Of a stretch of 64,000 nt of DNA, positions 7,796-19,300 are shown in pieces. Within the stretch, counting starts at the first letter, position 1, and each line of letters opens with the position of its first letter. Source of the DNA: Streptomyces sp. (GTDB taxonomy: Bacteria > Actinomycetota > Actinomycetes > Streptomycetales > Streptomycetaceae); the NCBI RefSeq assembly GCF_019510245.1, contig NZ_JAEKKT010000120.1, forward strand, positions 62,001 through 126,000. The letters are read 5' to 3'. The translations under genes and the position numbers were made by a program. Below the pieces are notes generated by a model, which was not told the DNA's origin, did not search any database, and worked only from the letters and a program-made list of their open reading frames with translations.

Positions 7796-7819
7796 AGCCC
7801 AGGCACCCAGGAGGCCCCC

Positions 7820-9283
7820 ATGAACGGCACGACTGGCACCCCCGGCACCCCCGACCCCACCCCCCGTGTGATCGTCGTGGGCTCCGGCCCGACCGGCCTG
7901 CTCCTCGCCGGTGACCTCGCCGCCGCCGGCGTCCCGGTCACCCTCCTCGAAAAGCGCCCCCACAAGATCAGCAACCTCTCCCGTGCCTTCGTCCTGCACG
8001 CCCGCGCCCTGGAGCAGCTCGACGCGCGGGACCTCGCCGACGACCTGGAGGCCGTCGGCCGGCCCATCACCCGGATGAACCTCTTCGACGGGCTCACCCT
8101 GGACCTCGGCCCCCTCCCCTCCCGCTTCAACCACGTCCTCGTCCTCCCGCAGTACGAGGTGGAGAAGGTGCTGGAGCGCCGGGCCGCCGAGGCGGGTGTC
8201 GACTTCCGCCACGACTGCGAGGTGACCGGCCTGACCCAGGACGCGGACGGCGTGACGGTCCGCGTCAGGGGCGGGGAGGACCTGCGTGCCGCGTACGTCG
8301 TCGGCACCGACGGCATGCGCAGCGTGGTGCGGGAGGCGGTCGGGCTGCCGTTCCCGGGCAGGTCGGCGATCCGGTCCGTGGTCCTCGCCGACGTGCTGCT
8401 CGCCGAGCGGCCCGAGACGCTGCTGACGGCCGCCGCGGTCGGCGACGCGTTCGCGTTCCTCGCGCCGTTCGGCGACGGCTACTACCGGGTGATCTGCTGG
8501 CACCGCGGCCGCGACGTCCCCGACCACGAGCCGGTGGACCTCGACGAGATCAAGGAGATCACCCGGATCGCCCTGGGCCGGGACTACGGGATGCACGACG
8601 CCCGCTGGATGTCCCGCTTCCACAGCGACGAGCGCCAGGCGCCCAGCTACCGGGTCGGCCGGGTCTTCCTGGCCGGCGACGCGGCGCACGTGCACACCCC
8701 GGCCGGCGGCCAGGGCATGAACACGGGTCTCCAGGACGCGGCCAACCTGAGCTGGAAGCTCGCCGCCGTGCTGCACGGCCACGCCGCCCCCGACCTGCTC
8801 GACACCTACCAGAGCGAACGTCACCCCGTCGGCCGGACCGTGCTGCGCAGCAGCGGCGCGATCGTCCGCCTCGCGATGGCCAAGGGCTGGCAGCTGCCCG
8901 TGCGGGCCGCGCTCGCCACCGCCCTCAACCACCTCGGCCCGGCCCGCCGCAAGGCGGTCGGCCAGGTCACCGGCATCGGCTACCGGTACCCCGCCCCCAG
9001 GGGCGCCCACCGCCTCACCGGCGCCCGCGTCCCCGACCTCGCGCTGGCCGGCGGCGGCCGGCTCTACGAGGCCCTGCGCGGCGGCCGGTTCGTGCTGGTC
9101 ACCCCGGGCTGCTACGACCCGGGTGCGGACCGCGCGGACCGCGCGGACCGTCTGACCGCGGCCCGCTGGGCGAGCGACCGTCGTACGACCCTGCTGGTGC
9201 GCCCCGACGGCTACGTGGCCTGGGCGGCCGAGGACGCCCGGGCGCCGGACATCGAGCAGGCGCTCGCCACCCACCTCGGGTGA
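7820..9283 (+). CDS. FAD-dependent aromatic monooxygenase
   Basis: 487-aa flavoprotein of the PHBH/RdmE hydroxylase class, which hydroxylates aromatic or polyketide-like substrates with O2 and NAD(P)H. The ADP-binding motif VVGSGPTGLLLAGDLA is at ~18-33. The second FAD motif is GRVFLAGDAAHVHTPAGGQG, followed by MNTGLQDAANLSWKL. A C-terminal thioredoxin-like extension (from ~400) resembles that of PgaE/RdmE enzymes. AGGAGG lies 5 bases before the ATG. It is divergent from a TetR regulator across a dense operator array, so expression is probably tightly repressed and ligand-induced; detoxification of an antibiotic or aromatic compound is a reasonable guess. Confidence 0.9.
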   Translation: MNGTTGTPGTPDPTPRVIVVGSGPTGLLLAGDLAAAGVPVTLLEKRPHKISNLSRAFVLHARALEQLDARDLADDLEAVGRPITRMNLFDGLTLDLGPLPSRFNHVLVLPQYEVEKVLERRAAEAGVDFRHDCEVTGLTQDADGVTVRVRGGEDLRAAYVVGTDGMRSVVREAVGLPFPGRSAIRSVVLADVLLAERPETLLTAAAVGDAFAFLAPFGDGYYRVICWHRGRDVPDHEPVDLDEIKEITRIALGRDYGMHDARWMSRFHSDERQAPSYRVGRVFLAGDAAHVHTPAGGQGMNTGLQDAANLSWKLAAVLHGHAAPDLLDTYQSERHPVGRTVLRSSGAIVRLAMAKGWQLPVRAALATALNHLGPARRKAVGQVTGIGYRYPAPRGAHRLTGARVPDLALAGGGRLYEALRGGRFVLVTPGCYDPGADRADRADRLTAARWASDRRTTLLVRPDGYVAWAAEDARAPDIEQALATHLG

Positions 9284-9306
9284 CCGGCACGGGCACCGGC
9301 ACCGGC

Positions 9307-9765
9307 TCAGGCGAGGGTGAAGTCCGCGGCCCTGGTGTCGAAAGCGGTGTGCCCGTCCTTCGCCGTGGCGAACACCGCGATGTGCCAGGCGCCGTGCGCG
9401 GAGGACGCGGCGTCGGCGGCGGACACCGGAGCCTTGTAGACGCACCGGACGGTGCGGCCGCCGGCCGGCGTGCAGGTCGCCGACTCCACCGCGGCCATCT
9501 CCTCGGCGGTCAGCTGCTTCTTCGCGAACGCGGACTTCTCGGGCCAGGCCAGCACCTTCAGGCTCTTCACCCCGGAGGGCGCGCTGACCTCGGTGGTGAA
9601 GGAGAGCGAGCCGTCCCGGCCGCCGTCGGGAGCGGTGTAGTGGACGGCGCTGTGCGCCAGGGCGGGCGCGGGGTCCTGGTCGCCGGCGTAGGCGAGGGCG
9701 AAGGCCCCGGCTCCCGCGAGCACGACGGCACCGGCGACCACGGACAGGGCGATACGACGGGACAT
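9307..9765 (-). CDS. Secreted protein of unknown function (DUF5707-like)
   Basis: 152 aa with an N-terminal signal peptide (MSRRIALSVVAGAVVLAGAGAF) and probable cleavage near residue 27. The mature part is a small beta-rich domain (~125 aa) with two Cys (in ATCTPAG and VRCVY) likely forming a disulfide. It resembles the small secreted Streptomyces family I know as DUF5707; this is from memory of its layout. It has its own transcription unit; the 24-bp gap separates it from the convergent monooxygenase gene. No enzymatic motif is visible. Confidence 0.7.
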   Translation of the reverse strand: MSRRIALSVVAGAVVLAGAGAFALAYAGDQDPAPALAHSAVHYTAPDGGRDGSLSFTTEVSAPSGVKSLKVLAWPEKSAFAKKQLTAEEMAAVESATCTPAGGRTVRCVYKAPVSAADAASSAHGAWHIAVFATAKDGHTAFDTRAADFTLA

Positions 9766-9927
9766 GGCGAGTTCTCCGTAACTGGCTCAGGCCGGCCCGG
9801 ACTGCCCGGACCGAACGGACCCGGCGCTCGCTGCCGCGCCGTTGCGTCGATCCTCGCAACGCGCGACCGCCCCGGACGTGAGCACGGATACTCAACTCGC
9901 CCTGGGTGAAAAGCACTTCGCGGGTGA

Positions 9928-9967
9928 GGCGGGGCGCCCGGTGGGTGTCACGACCGGGCGCCCCGCC
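9928..9967 (-). terminator. Terminator of the first aminopeptidase N gene
   Basis: A perfect 15-bp inverted repeat GGCGGGGCGCCCGGT / ACCGGGCGCCCCGCC with a 10-base loop lies immediately after the pepN stop codon. There is no U tract, as is usual in Streptomyces. Confidence 0.75.
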
Positions 9968-9977
9968 GACGTACCGC

Positions 9978-12551
9978 CTACTGGGCGGCCGCGTCCGCCG
10001 CCTGGGCCCTCAGGGCGCGCTCGACGCCCGCGCGGGACTCCGAGACGAGCCGGGCCAGGGCCGCGTTCGGCTGGGCCGAGGCCAGCCAGGCGTCCGTCTT
10101 GGCGAGGGTCTCCTCGGAGACCTGGAGGGACGGATAGAGGCCGATCGCGATCTGCTGGGCGATCTCGTGCGAGCGGGAGTCCCACACCGACTTCAGGATC
10201 TCGAAGTACCTGTCGGCGTACGGGGCCAGCAGCTCGCGCTGGTCGGTCTGGACGAAGCCGCCGATCACCGCCTCCTGCACGGCGTTCGGCAGCTTGTCGG
10301 AGTCGATGACCGACGCCCACGCCTCCGCCTTCGCCTCCTCGGTCGGGCGGGCGGCGCGCGCGGTGGCCGCGTGCCGCTCGCCGGCGGCGGTCCGGTCCCG
10401 CTCGTACTCGCCCGCGATCTCCACCTCGTCGAAGCGGCCGACCGCCGCCAGCCGCTCCACGAACGCCCAGCGCAGCTCGGTGTCGACGGCCAGGCCCTCG
10501 ATGGTGTGGGTGCCGTCCAGCAGGCTCTCCAGGAGGTCCAGCTGCTCCGGGGTGCGGGCGGTGGCCGCGAAGGCACGGGCCCAGGCCAGCTGGTGGTCGC
10601 TCGCCGGCGCGGCGGACCGCAGGTGGGCCAGCGTGGCGTCGGTCCAGCGGGTGAGCAGGGCCTCGCGGGCGGTCGGGTCGGCGTACAGCTCGACGGCGAG
10701 CTTCACCTGGCGGTGCAGGGACTGCACGACACCGATGTCGGACTCCTTGCCGATGCCGGACAGCACGAGGGACAGGTACTCGCGGGTGGGGAGTTCCGCG
10801 TCCCGGGTCATGTCCCAGGCGGAGGCCCAGCACAGCGCGCGCGGCAGCGAGGACTCGAAGTCGCCGAGGTGCTCGGTGACGACGTGCAGGGACTCCTCGT
10901 CCAGGCGGACCTTGGCGTACGACAGGTCGTCGTCGTTGAGCAGGAAGACCGCCGGGCGGCGGCGGCCGGACAGCTGCGGTACGGCGGTCAGCTCGCCGTC
11001 CACGTCCAGTTCGATCCGGTCGGTGCGCACCAGCTTGCCGGTCGCCTCGTCGAGGTCGTACAGGCCGATCGCGATCCGGTGCGGACGGAGAGTCGGCTCG
11101 CCCTTCGCGCCGGCCGGCAGGGCCGGGGCCTCCTGGCGGATGGCGAACGAGGTGACGACACCGTCGGCGTCCGTCTCCACCTCGGGACGCAGGATGTTGA
11201 TCCCGGCGGTCTGCAGCCACTTCTTCGACCAGGTGCTCAGGTCACGCCCGGAGGTCTCCTCCAGGGCGCCCAGCAGGTCGGACAGGCGCGTGTTGCCGAA
11301 CGCGTGCCGCTTGAAGTACGCCTGCACGCCCTTGAAGAACTCGTCCATGCCGACATAGGCGACGAGCTGCTTCAGCACGCTCGCACCCTTGGCGTACGTG
11401 ATGCCGTCGAAGTTGACGAGCACGTCGTCGAGATCCCGGATCTCGGCCATGATCGGGTGCGTCGAGGGCAGCTGGTCCTGCCGGTACGCCCAGGTCTTCA
11501 TGGAGTTCGCGAACGTCGTCCACGAGTGCGGCCAGCGCGAGCCGGGGGCGTACGCCTGGCAGGCGATGGAGGTGTAGGTGGCGAACGACTCGTTCAGCCA
11601 CAGGTCGTTCCACCACTCCATGGTGACCAGGTCGCCGAACCACATGTGGGCCAGCTCGTGCAGGATGGTCTCGGCCCGCGTCTCGTACGCCGCGTCGGTC
11701 ACCTTGGACCGGAAGACGTACTGGTCGCGGATGGTCACCGCGCCCGCGTTCTCCATCGCGCCCGCGTTGAACTCCGGCACGAACAGCTGGTCGTACTTGG
11801 TGAACGGGTACGCGTAGTCGAACTTCTCCTGGAACCAGTCGAAGCCCTGCCGGGTCACCTCGAAGATCGCGTCCGAGTCGAGGAACTCGGCGAGCGACGG
11901 CCGGCAGTAGATGCCGAGCGGCACGCTCTGGCCGTCCTTCTCGTACACGCTGTGCACCGAGTGGTAAGGGCCCACGATCAGGGCGGTGATGTACGACGAG
12001 ATGCGGGGCGTCGGCTCGAAGACCCAGACGTCGTCCTTGGGCTCGGGCGTCGGCGAGTTCGAGATGACCGTCCAGCCGTTCGGCGCCTTCACGGTGAACT
12101 GGAAGGTCGCCTTCAGGTCCGGCTGCTCGAAGGAGGCGAAGACCCGGCGGGCGTCCGGCACCTCGAACTGGGTGTAGAGGTACGCCTGCTCGTCGACCGG
12201 GTCGACGAACCGGTGCAGGCCCTCGCCCGTGTTGGTGTACGCGCAGTCGGCGACCACCCGGAGGATGTTGGGCCCCGCCAGCAGGCCGGGCAGCGCGATC
12301 CGGGAGTCCGCGAAGACCTCGGCGGGGTCGAGGGCGTCACCGTTCAGGGTGACCTCGTGGACCGCGGGGGCCACCAGGTCGATGAAGGACGTGGCGCCGG
12401 GTTCGGCGACGTCGAAGCGCACCGTGGTCACGGACCGGTAGGTACCGCCCTCCTGCGCGCCGGAGAGGTCGAGATCGATCTCGTACGAGTCAACGGTGAG
12501 CAGCTTCGCCCGCTGCTGTGCCTCTTCGCGAGTCAGGTTTGTGCCAGGCAC
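9978..12551 (-). CDS. pepN: Aminopeptidase N (M1 zinc metallopeptidase)
   Basis: 857-aa cytosolic M1 aminopeptidase that removes N-terminal residues from peptides. The exopeptidase motif GAMEN is at ~263 and the zinc motif HELAHMWFG at ~296-304, followed 18 residues later by the third ligand Glu in WLNESFA. An ERAP1-like C-terminal helical domain occupies the last ~300 residues. The GTG start has AGGAGA eight bases upstream. A second, closely related enzyme is encoded at 27023-29608 on the same strand; the two share layout, length and most motifs, indicating paralogues. A hairpin at 9928-9967 ends the transcript. Confidence 0.95.
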   Translation of the reverse strand: MPGTNLTREEAQQRAKLLTVDSYEIDLDLSGAQEGGTYRSVTTVRFDVAEPGATSFIDLVAPAVHEVTLNGDALDPAEVFADSRIALPGLLAGPNILRVVADCAYTNTGEGLHRFVDPVDEQAYLYTQFEVPDARRVFASFEQPDLKATFQFTVKAPNGWTVISNSPTPEPKDDVWVFEPTPRISSYITALIVGPYHSVHSVYEKDGQSVPLGIYCRPSLAEFLDSDAIFEVTRQGFDWFQEKFDYAYPFTKYDQLFVPEFNAGAMENAGAVTIRDQYVFRSKVTDAAYETRAETILHELAHMWFGDLVTMEWWNDLWLNESFATYTSIACQAYAPGSRWPHSWTTFANSMKTWAYRQDQLPSTHPIMAEIRDLDDVLVNFDGITYAKGASVLKQLVAYVGMDEFFKGVQAYFKRHAFGNTRLSDLLGALEETSGRDLSTWSKKWLQTAGINILRPEVETDADGVVTSFAIRQEAPALPAGAKGEPTLRPHRIAIGLYDLDEATGKLVRTDRIELDVDGELTAVPQLSGRRRPAVFLLNDDDLSYAKVRLDEESLHVVTEHLGDFESSLPRALCWASAWDMTRDAELPTREYLSLVLSGIGKESDIGVVQSLHRQVKLAVELYADPTAREALLTRWTDATLAHLRSAAPASDHQLAWARAFAATARTPEQLDLLESLLDGTHTIEGLAVDTELRWAFVERLAAVGRFDEVEIAGEYERDRTAAGERHAATARAARPTEEAKAEAWASVIDSDKLPNAVQEAVIGGFVQTDQRELLAPYADRYFEILKSVWDSRSHEIAQQIAIGLYPSLQVSEETLAKTDAWLASAQPNAALARLVSESRAGVERALRAQAADAAAQ

Positions 12552-12652
12552 GCGGTCATCTCCTCGTTATGTGTGGGTTGCGCCATCCTTCCACGGGACC
12601 GGGGAGGAGGGCGACGAGGGAAAACCCCAGAGATCGCGCGGCGCCGGTGCCC

Positions 12653-13441
12653 TCAGGCCGCCGTCGTGCCGCCGTCGACCGGCATCGCCGCGCCGGTGAC
12701 GAAGGAGGCGCGGTCGCTGCACAGCCAGAGCGCGGCCTCGGCCACCTCGGCGGGGCCGGCCATGCGCTTCTGGAGCGTCTCGTCCTCGAACCGCTCCCGC
12801 AGCTCGGGCATGGTCCGCACCGCCCGGTCCATCATCTCGGTGCGGGTGCTGCCCACCACCAGCGCGTTGACGCGGATGCCGCGCTCCGCGTACTCGGCCG
12901 CGGCGGCCCGGGTGAGCCCGAGGACCGCGTGCTTGGCCGCCACGTACGCCGCCGACGCCCCGGTGGCCCGCTGCCCCGCGACACTCGACGTGTTGACGAT
13001 CGTGCCGCCGCCCGCGCTCAGCATCTCGGGGATCTGGAAGCGCAGGCAGTTCCACACCCCGCGCACGTTGACGTCCATGGTCTGCTCGTAGACGTCCTGG
13101 CCGGTCTCGTGCAGCTCGGTGCCGGCGGTGCCGAACCCGGCGTTGTTGAAGGCGCAGTCGAGGCGGCCGAAGGCGTCGACGGCCGAGCGGACGACCCGCT
13201 CGACGTCCGCGGCCGAGGCCACGTCCGCCGGCACGGCCAGCGCCCGCCCGCCGTCGGCCGAGATCTCCTCGGCCAGCGCCCGCAGCCGCTCCACGCGCCG
13301 CGCCGTCACCACGACCGCCGCCCCTTCCCGCGCGAACAACCGCGCGGCAGCCGCCCCGATCCCACTGGACGCCCCGGTGATCATGGCGACCTTGCCGTCG
13401 AGAACGCGTGAGCTGCCGCAGGCAGACCGGGTGTCGCTCAT
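12653..13441 (-). CDS. SDR family oxidoreductase
   Basis: 262-aa classical short-chain dehydrogenase. Cofactor motif TGASSGIG at ~22-29 with VVTARR, suggesting NADP. NNAGFG follows, catalytic Ser in NTSSVAG (~152), Tyr and Lys in AAYVAAKHA (~164/168), and the C-terminal VTGAAMPVDGG typical of FabG-like enzymes. Upstream lies a dispersed palindromic repeat (13479-13545); downstream is the pepN start. Substrate unknown. Confidence 0.88.
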   Translation of the reverse strand: MSDTRSACGSSRVLDGKVAMITGASSGIGAAAARLFAREGAAVVVTARRVERLRALAEEISADGGRALAVPADVASAADVERVVRSAVDAFGRLDCAFNNAGFGTAGTELHETGQDVYEQTMDVNVRGVWNCLRFQIPEMLSAGGGTIVNTSSVAGQRATGASAAYVAAKHAVLGLTRAAAAEYAERGIRVNALVVGSTRTEMMDRAVRTMPELRERFEDETLQKRMAGPAEVAEAALWLCSDRASFVTGAAMPVDGGTTAA

Positions 13442-13478
13442 GTCTGGTGGCTCCCCTGGAAAACGAACGTGAGTATCG

Positions 13479-13545
13479 GCGCCCCTGAAAGGGGCGCTGG
13501 GGGTACCCCGGCCGAAGGCTGGGGGAGGAACTGCGCGACCAGCCA
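13479..13545 (+). repeat. Dispersed palindromic intergenic element (type 1), copy A
   Basis: Contains GCGCCCCTGAAAGGGGCGC, then GGGGGTACCCCGGCCGAAGG, CTGGGGGAGGAACTGCGCG and ACCAGCC. Four more copies occur in the window (25665-25760, 43549-43602, 47258-47311, 51825-51887). It is non-coding, sits between the SDR and asd genes, and can form strong hairpins. Confidence 0.85.
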
Positions 13546-13601
13546 GGATGGCGCCGCACCTGTCCGACGGCAGAACGCGGCACCCCCGTGGCGCACGGCG
13601 C

Positions 13602-14938
<1,337 letters not shown>

Positions 14939-15466
14939 GTGCTGCGCAGAAAGGCCCGCCGCGCCCAGGGGGACCAGCACGGTGATCCCCTGGACGCGGA
15001 CCAGGAGCGCAGGGTGCGGGCGGTCCTCGCACTGGGCGGCGTACCGCAGGCGGACCTGCTGGACGGGGTACAGCAGGTACGTCTGCGGCTGCTGGAGCGG
15101 GCCGCGAGCGGCCAGGAGGCGCCGCGGGACGTGTCGGCGTGGGCGGCGGTCGTCGCCTCCCGGCTCGCCATGGACTGGCACCGCGCCAAGCGCCGCCAGG
15201 AACGCCTCGGCGAACGGCTGGCCTCCCTCCGCCAGCCCGACCACGCCGTGGGCGAGGACAGCAGGCTGCTCTCCGTCGCCGTCGCCCGCGGTCTGGACGA
15301 GCTGCCGGACGCCCAGCGCCAGATCCTCGTCCTGCGTTTCTACGCCGACCTGCCGGTGCGCGACATAGCTGGGGAGCTCGGCATCCCCGAGGGCACCGTC
15401 AAGAGCCGGCTGCACACGGCGGTACGGGCCCTGCGCGCCCGCCTGCACGAGGACGAGGTGGTGTGA
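14939..15466 (+). CDS. ECF RNA polymerase sigma factor
   Basis: 175 aa. Region 2 is diverged (DLLDGVQQVRLRLLERA, then WAAVVASRLAMDWHR). Region 4 is clear: LPDAQRQILVLRFYADLPVR, then LGIPEGTVKSRLHTAVRALR. The GTG start at 14939 follows a GAGGGGGG stretch. The stop overlaps a GTG of the next gene (GTGA) and lies 2 bp before its ATG, so the sigma factor and the downstream membrane protein are co-translated; that protein is the likely anti-sigma partner. Regulon unknown. Confidence 0.87.
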   Translation: MLRRKARRAQGDQHGDPLDADQERRVRAVLALGGVPQADLLDGVQQVRLRLLERAASGQEAPRDVSAWAAVVASRLAMDWHRAKRRQERLGERLASLRQPDHAVGEDSRLLSVAVARGLDELPDAQRQILVLRFYADLPVRDIAGELGIPEGTVKSRLHTAVRALRARLHEDEVV

Positions 15467-15468
15467 CC

Positions 15469-16293
15469 ATGCCCGCCGACCACATGCCCGACGGACGCGA
15501 CGAACACGTGGCCGCCGGACCCGACGGACACACGGCCGCCGGACCCGACGGCGGTCCGGGTGAGCCGGGCGGCACCGATGCCCTGTTCGCCGTCCTCGCG
15601 GACGAGCCGCTCACCGCCGAGCAGCGCACCGACCCCGCCTTCATGGCCGAGCACCGGGCGGCCGCCGCCGACGTGGCGCTCCTGCGCGAGCACCTCGGGA
15701 TCATCGGGGACACCCTGGCCGCGCCGCCCCCGCGGCCGGAGCCCCGCCCCCGTCCGGCCCGACTCCGCCGCGCCCGGCAGCACCCCGGCGTCCGGGCCCT
15801 CGGTCTCGCCGGTGCCCTCGCGGCCGCGTTCGCCGGGGCGGTGTTCGGCGTCGGCTGGCTCGCGGCGAACGGCGGTTCCGACGCCACGTCGAACGGTGCC
15901 AGTGCCGACAAGGCCGCCGGCAGCGCGGCGAGCTCGGCCGGCCAGGGCGGCGAGGAGCAGGCGGGCGGCCCCGGCTACCTCGCCTGCGCCCGGCTGGTCG
16001 TCGAGGGCACGGTCACCGGGGTGCGGCAGCTCGCGGACTCCGGCGAGGAACGCGTCACCCTGCGCGTGACCCACGCCTACAAACCGGCGAAGACCCCGGA
16101 GGAGGTGACGTTCCTCTTCGAGTCCGGCACCGACGCCCGGATCCGCACCGGCGCCCGCCTGCTGGTCGGCATCACGGGCGGGCAGCAGGTGCCCGACCGG
16201 TACGCGGTCGGGGAGGCACCGATCGCGGCGGAGCGGTCCTGGATCGTGCGCGACCTGCCCGAGTCGCGGACCATGACGTGCCCGGACAGGTGA
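15469..16293 (+). CDS. Single-span membrane protein, probable partner of the ECF sigma factor
   Basis: 274 aa from the ATG at 15469 (GTG at 15463 is an alternative that overlaps the sigma stop). The N-terminal ~115 cytosolic residues are acidic and then Pro/Arg-rich, with a helical patch (PAFMAEHRAAAADVALLREHL) that could bind sigma. One membrane span follows (ALGLAGALAAAFAGAVFGVGWLA), then a Gly/Ser linker and an extracytoplasmic domain of ~120 aa with two Cys (YLACARL and MTCPDR). No HxxxCxxC zinc motif is present, so an anti-sigma role is inferred from operon position and topology only. Confidence 0.65.
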   Translation: MPADHMPDGRDEHVAAGPDGHTAAGPDGGPGEPGGTDALFAVLADEPLTAEQRTDPAFMAEHRAAAADVALLREHLGIIGDTLAAPPPRPEPRPRPARLRRARQHPGVRALGLAGALAAAFAGAVFGVGWLAANGGSDATSNGASADKAAGSAASSAGQGGEEQAGGPGYLACARLVVEGTVTGVRQLADSGEERVTLRVTHAYKPAKTPEEVTFLFESGTDARIRTGARLLVGITGGQQVPDRYAVGEAPIAAERSWIVRDLPESRTMTCPDR

Positions 16294-16294
16294 A

Positions 16295-16324
16295 GGGGCG
16301 GGCGCCCCGCAGGACGCCCGCCCC
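16295..16324. terminator. Bidirectional terminator
   Basis: GGGGCGGGCG, a 10-base loop and CGCCCGCCCC, placed between the convergent stops of the membrane-protein gene (16293) and the subtilase gene (16340). Confidence 0.75.
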
Positions 16325-16339
16325 CGGCACCGGACTTCC

Positions 16340-19300
16340 CTACTGCGTGACCTTCTCGATCCGCACGCTGCCGACCCCCGCGACCGTGCCGCGCGTGTTG
16401 ACCAGCTGCACCCGGCCGAAGAACTCACGTCCCTCGGGGGCCGCCGCGGCCGCCGTGACCTGGCCGGCCACCGTGGCCGAGTCGCCCGTGCCGAGCTTGA
16501 CCGGGGCCGTGCCGTCGACCGTGACGGTGCCGAGCGTGGCGGAGAAGAACACGTCCCGGTAGTCGTAGTCGGTGGATCCGGCCGGGACCGAGTAGCCCAC
16601 GACCTTGATCGTGTAGGTCCCGGCGGCCGGCGAGGCGAGGGAGACCGCCTCCTCCGAGTCGCCGTCGGCGGACTGCGCGACCTGCTTGCCGGACGCGTCG
16701 TACACGGTCAGGTCCAGGTCGGCCGAGGCGTCCGACACGTTGCCGATCGCCACGTCCAGCGAGTTCGCACCCGCCGGCACGGTCACCGTCGTGGTCTGGG
16801 TCTCGCCCTCCTTGATGGACGGGCGGGCCGTCTTCGAGGAGCCGAGCGGGCCGCCGACCAGCCTGCCGTCGAGGGCGGCGAACTTGTCGGTCACCTTCCA
16901 GGAGGCGGTGACCGGGGTGCCGACCTTCGCCTCGGGCACGGTCACGGTCGCCGGGTCGAAGGCCGCGCCGAGCACGGTGACGCCCAGCTTGTACGGGTTG
17001 TCGAGCAGCGGCGAGGTGCGGCGCGCCTCCACCTCGATCTCCCAGACCCCGGCCTGCGGGTCGGCGTACGAACGGACGTCGGGCGTACAGCCGTTGCCGT
17101 TCAGGTAATTGTTGTAGCAGTACGGGGTGCCGGTGTTGTCGACCGGAGTGCCGTACGGGTGGATGGCGATGAACCGCGTCTGGCTCTTGTCGGCGAGCCC
17201 GCTCATCGCGACCTCGAGGGAGGTGGCGCCCTCGGGCACGGTCACGAAGTACGACGTGGAGCTGTTGCGCTGCACCGAGCCTGACGCCGAGTAGGTGTAG
17301 TGGACCGGGTCCGACACCACGACCGTCGTCAGGATCTGCTTGTCGACGCCTTCGGTCCGCGGGTCGTCGACTTCGAGGATCGCGGACTTGATGCCCGGAC
17401 TCTTCGGCTTGGCCTGCACCTTGACCGTCACCGGCTGGTTCAGCGGCAGCGTCACCTCGTCGGAGCCGAGGATCTTGAAGGTGTGCCCGGCGTTGTTCGC
17501 CAGGTGCAGCTCGTGCCGGATCGCCTTGTCCGCGCCGGAGGTACGGGTGATCGTGACGTCGTACGTCTTCTTCTGCCCGGCCTTCAGGCCGCCTTCACGG
17601 TCGTAGAGGCCGGTGCCGTAGCCCGGGGTCTTCAGCGCGTAGTCGATCGCGGTGTCGACGGGCGCCTTCACCGTGTAGTCGTGCGCGGTGGCGTGGTCGC
17701 GGATGGACTCCCACGCGTCGACGATGTCGATCCGGCCCGCGCCCTCCTCGTACGCCTGAACCCCCTTGATGTGGTGGGCGGTCGAGGTCAGCGCGGTGCG
17801 CAGGTCGGCGGGGGAGAGGGCGATGCCCTTCTCCTTGGCGGCGCTCAGCAGCAGCGCGCTCGCGCCCGCCGCCTGCGGGGACGCCATCGAGGTGCCCTGG
17901 AGCATCGAGTAGCCGGCCGGGAGGGAGTAGCCCGCCTCGGCGACGGGGGAGCCGGGCAGCCAGGTCTGGGTGGAGTTGATCGCGGCGCCGGGTGCGACCA
18001 GCGTCGGCGTGAAGCCGCCGTCCTCGCGCGGGCCGCGCGAGGAGAAGGGCAGCAGCTGGTACTTGGCCGTCACCTGGGAGCCGTAGTTGGCGGCCCAGGT
18101 GTCCTTGGAGATGGCCGCGCCGACCGAGACGACCTTGTCGGCCAGCCCCGGGTCGCCGATGGTGTTCGCCCCCGGGCCGGAGTTGCCGGCCGAGATCACC
18201 AGCTGCACGCCGTAGGTGTCGATGAGCCGCGTGTACAGCTCGGCACGGGCGTTGTTGCCGTCGTTCAGCGCCGGGAGTCCGCCGATCGACATGTTGACGA
18301 TGTCGACGCCCCGGTTGGCGACCAGGTCGATCATGCCCTCGGTGAGGGCGACGTTGGTGCAGCCGCCGGTCCAGGTGCAGGCGCGGGAGGAGACGATCTT
18401 CGCGCCGGGGGCGGCGCCGTTCATCTTCCCGCCGAACAGGCCGTTGGCGGCGGTGATGCCGGCGACGTGGGTGCCGTGCTCGGACTCGATGACGCCGATG
18501 TTGACGAAGTCGGCCGTCTTGCCGACCCAGTCCCCGCCGTACGGGTCCATGGGTACGTCCTTGCGGATCTGCACGACGAACGGCTGCCGCTCGACGACGT
18601 CGGTCGCCGGGTTGTCCGTGCCGAAGTAGCCGATCTGGTAGCCGTCCTTGTACGGCTTCATCGGCGTGTCGTCGGAGAAGTCGTTGTTGTTGTTCAGATC
18701 GACGGTGACCGTGCCAGCCGCCGGGTCGTACAGCACGCCCCAGCTGTCGGTGGTGTCCCCGTCCCGGTTGGCGTCACCGGCCGCGTCGCCGCCCGTGGTG
18801 TACGACTCCTTGAAGGTGCTGATCTCGTACGACCCGGCGGGCGCCGTCCAGGTCCTGCCCCCGTAGGTGAAGCTCGGCCCGGACACGGCCGTGACCATCG
18901 GCCGCCAGGTCTGGTCGCTGTCCACGATCGGGTCGGTCGAGGTCACCCAGTCGACGATCTTCCGTTCGCCGGTGGTGGTCTTCTGCAGCGCCGGGTGGCC
19001 GAGGTCCACGCCGGAGTCCAGGATGCCGATGGTGATGCCCCGGCCGTCCGCCTTCGGGTGCTCCTTGACGAAGTCGACGGCGCCCGTCTCGAAGGAGGGG
19101 TTGTAGGGGTTCTCGGCGGGGGTGTTCTTGTTCGGCCCCGAGTAACCCGAGTAAGCGGACTTCGACTTGGCGGACTTGGCGCCGGTCCCGCTCACCACCG
19201 GGTCGTCGAGCTGGATCTCCTGGCGCAGGTCGATCGCGTGCACCGAGGACAGCTTCGCGGCGGCGGCGATGGCCGAGTCCGCCCGCCCGGTGGGGACGGT

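Noticed and set aside
7748-9916. 722-codon minus-strand frame opposite the monooxygenase
   Set aside because: GC-driven antisense frame with no family resemblance; the plus-strand gene has all FAD motifs.
12567-13583. Alternative 338-codon minus-strand frame over the SDR gene
   Set aside because: Arg/Gly-rich shadow; the other frame carries the full SDR motif set.
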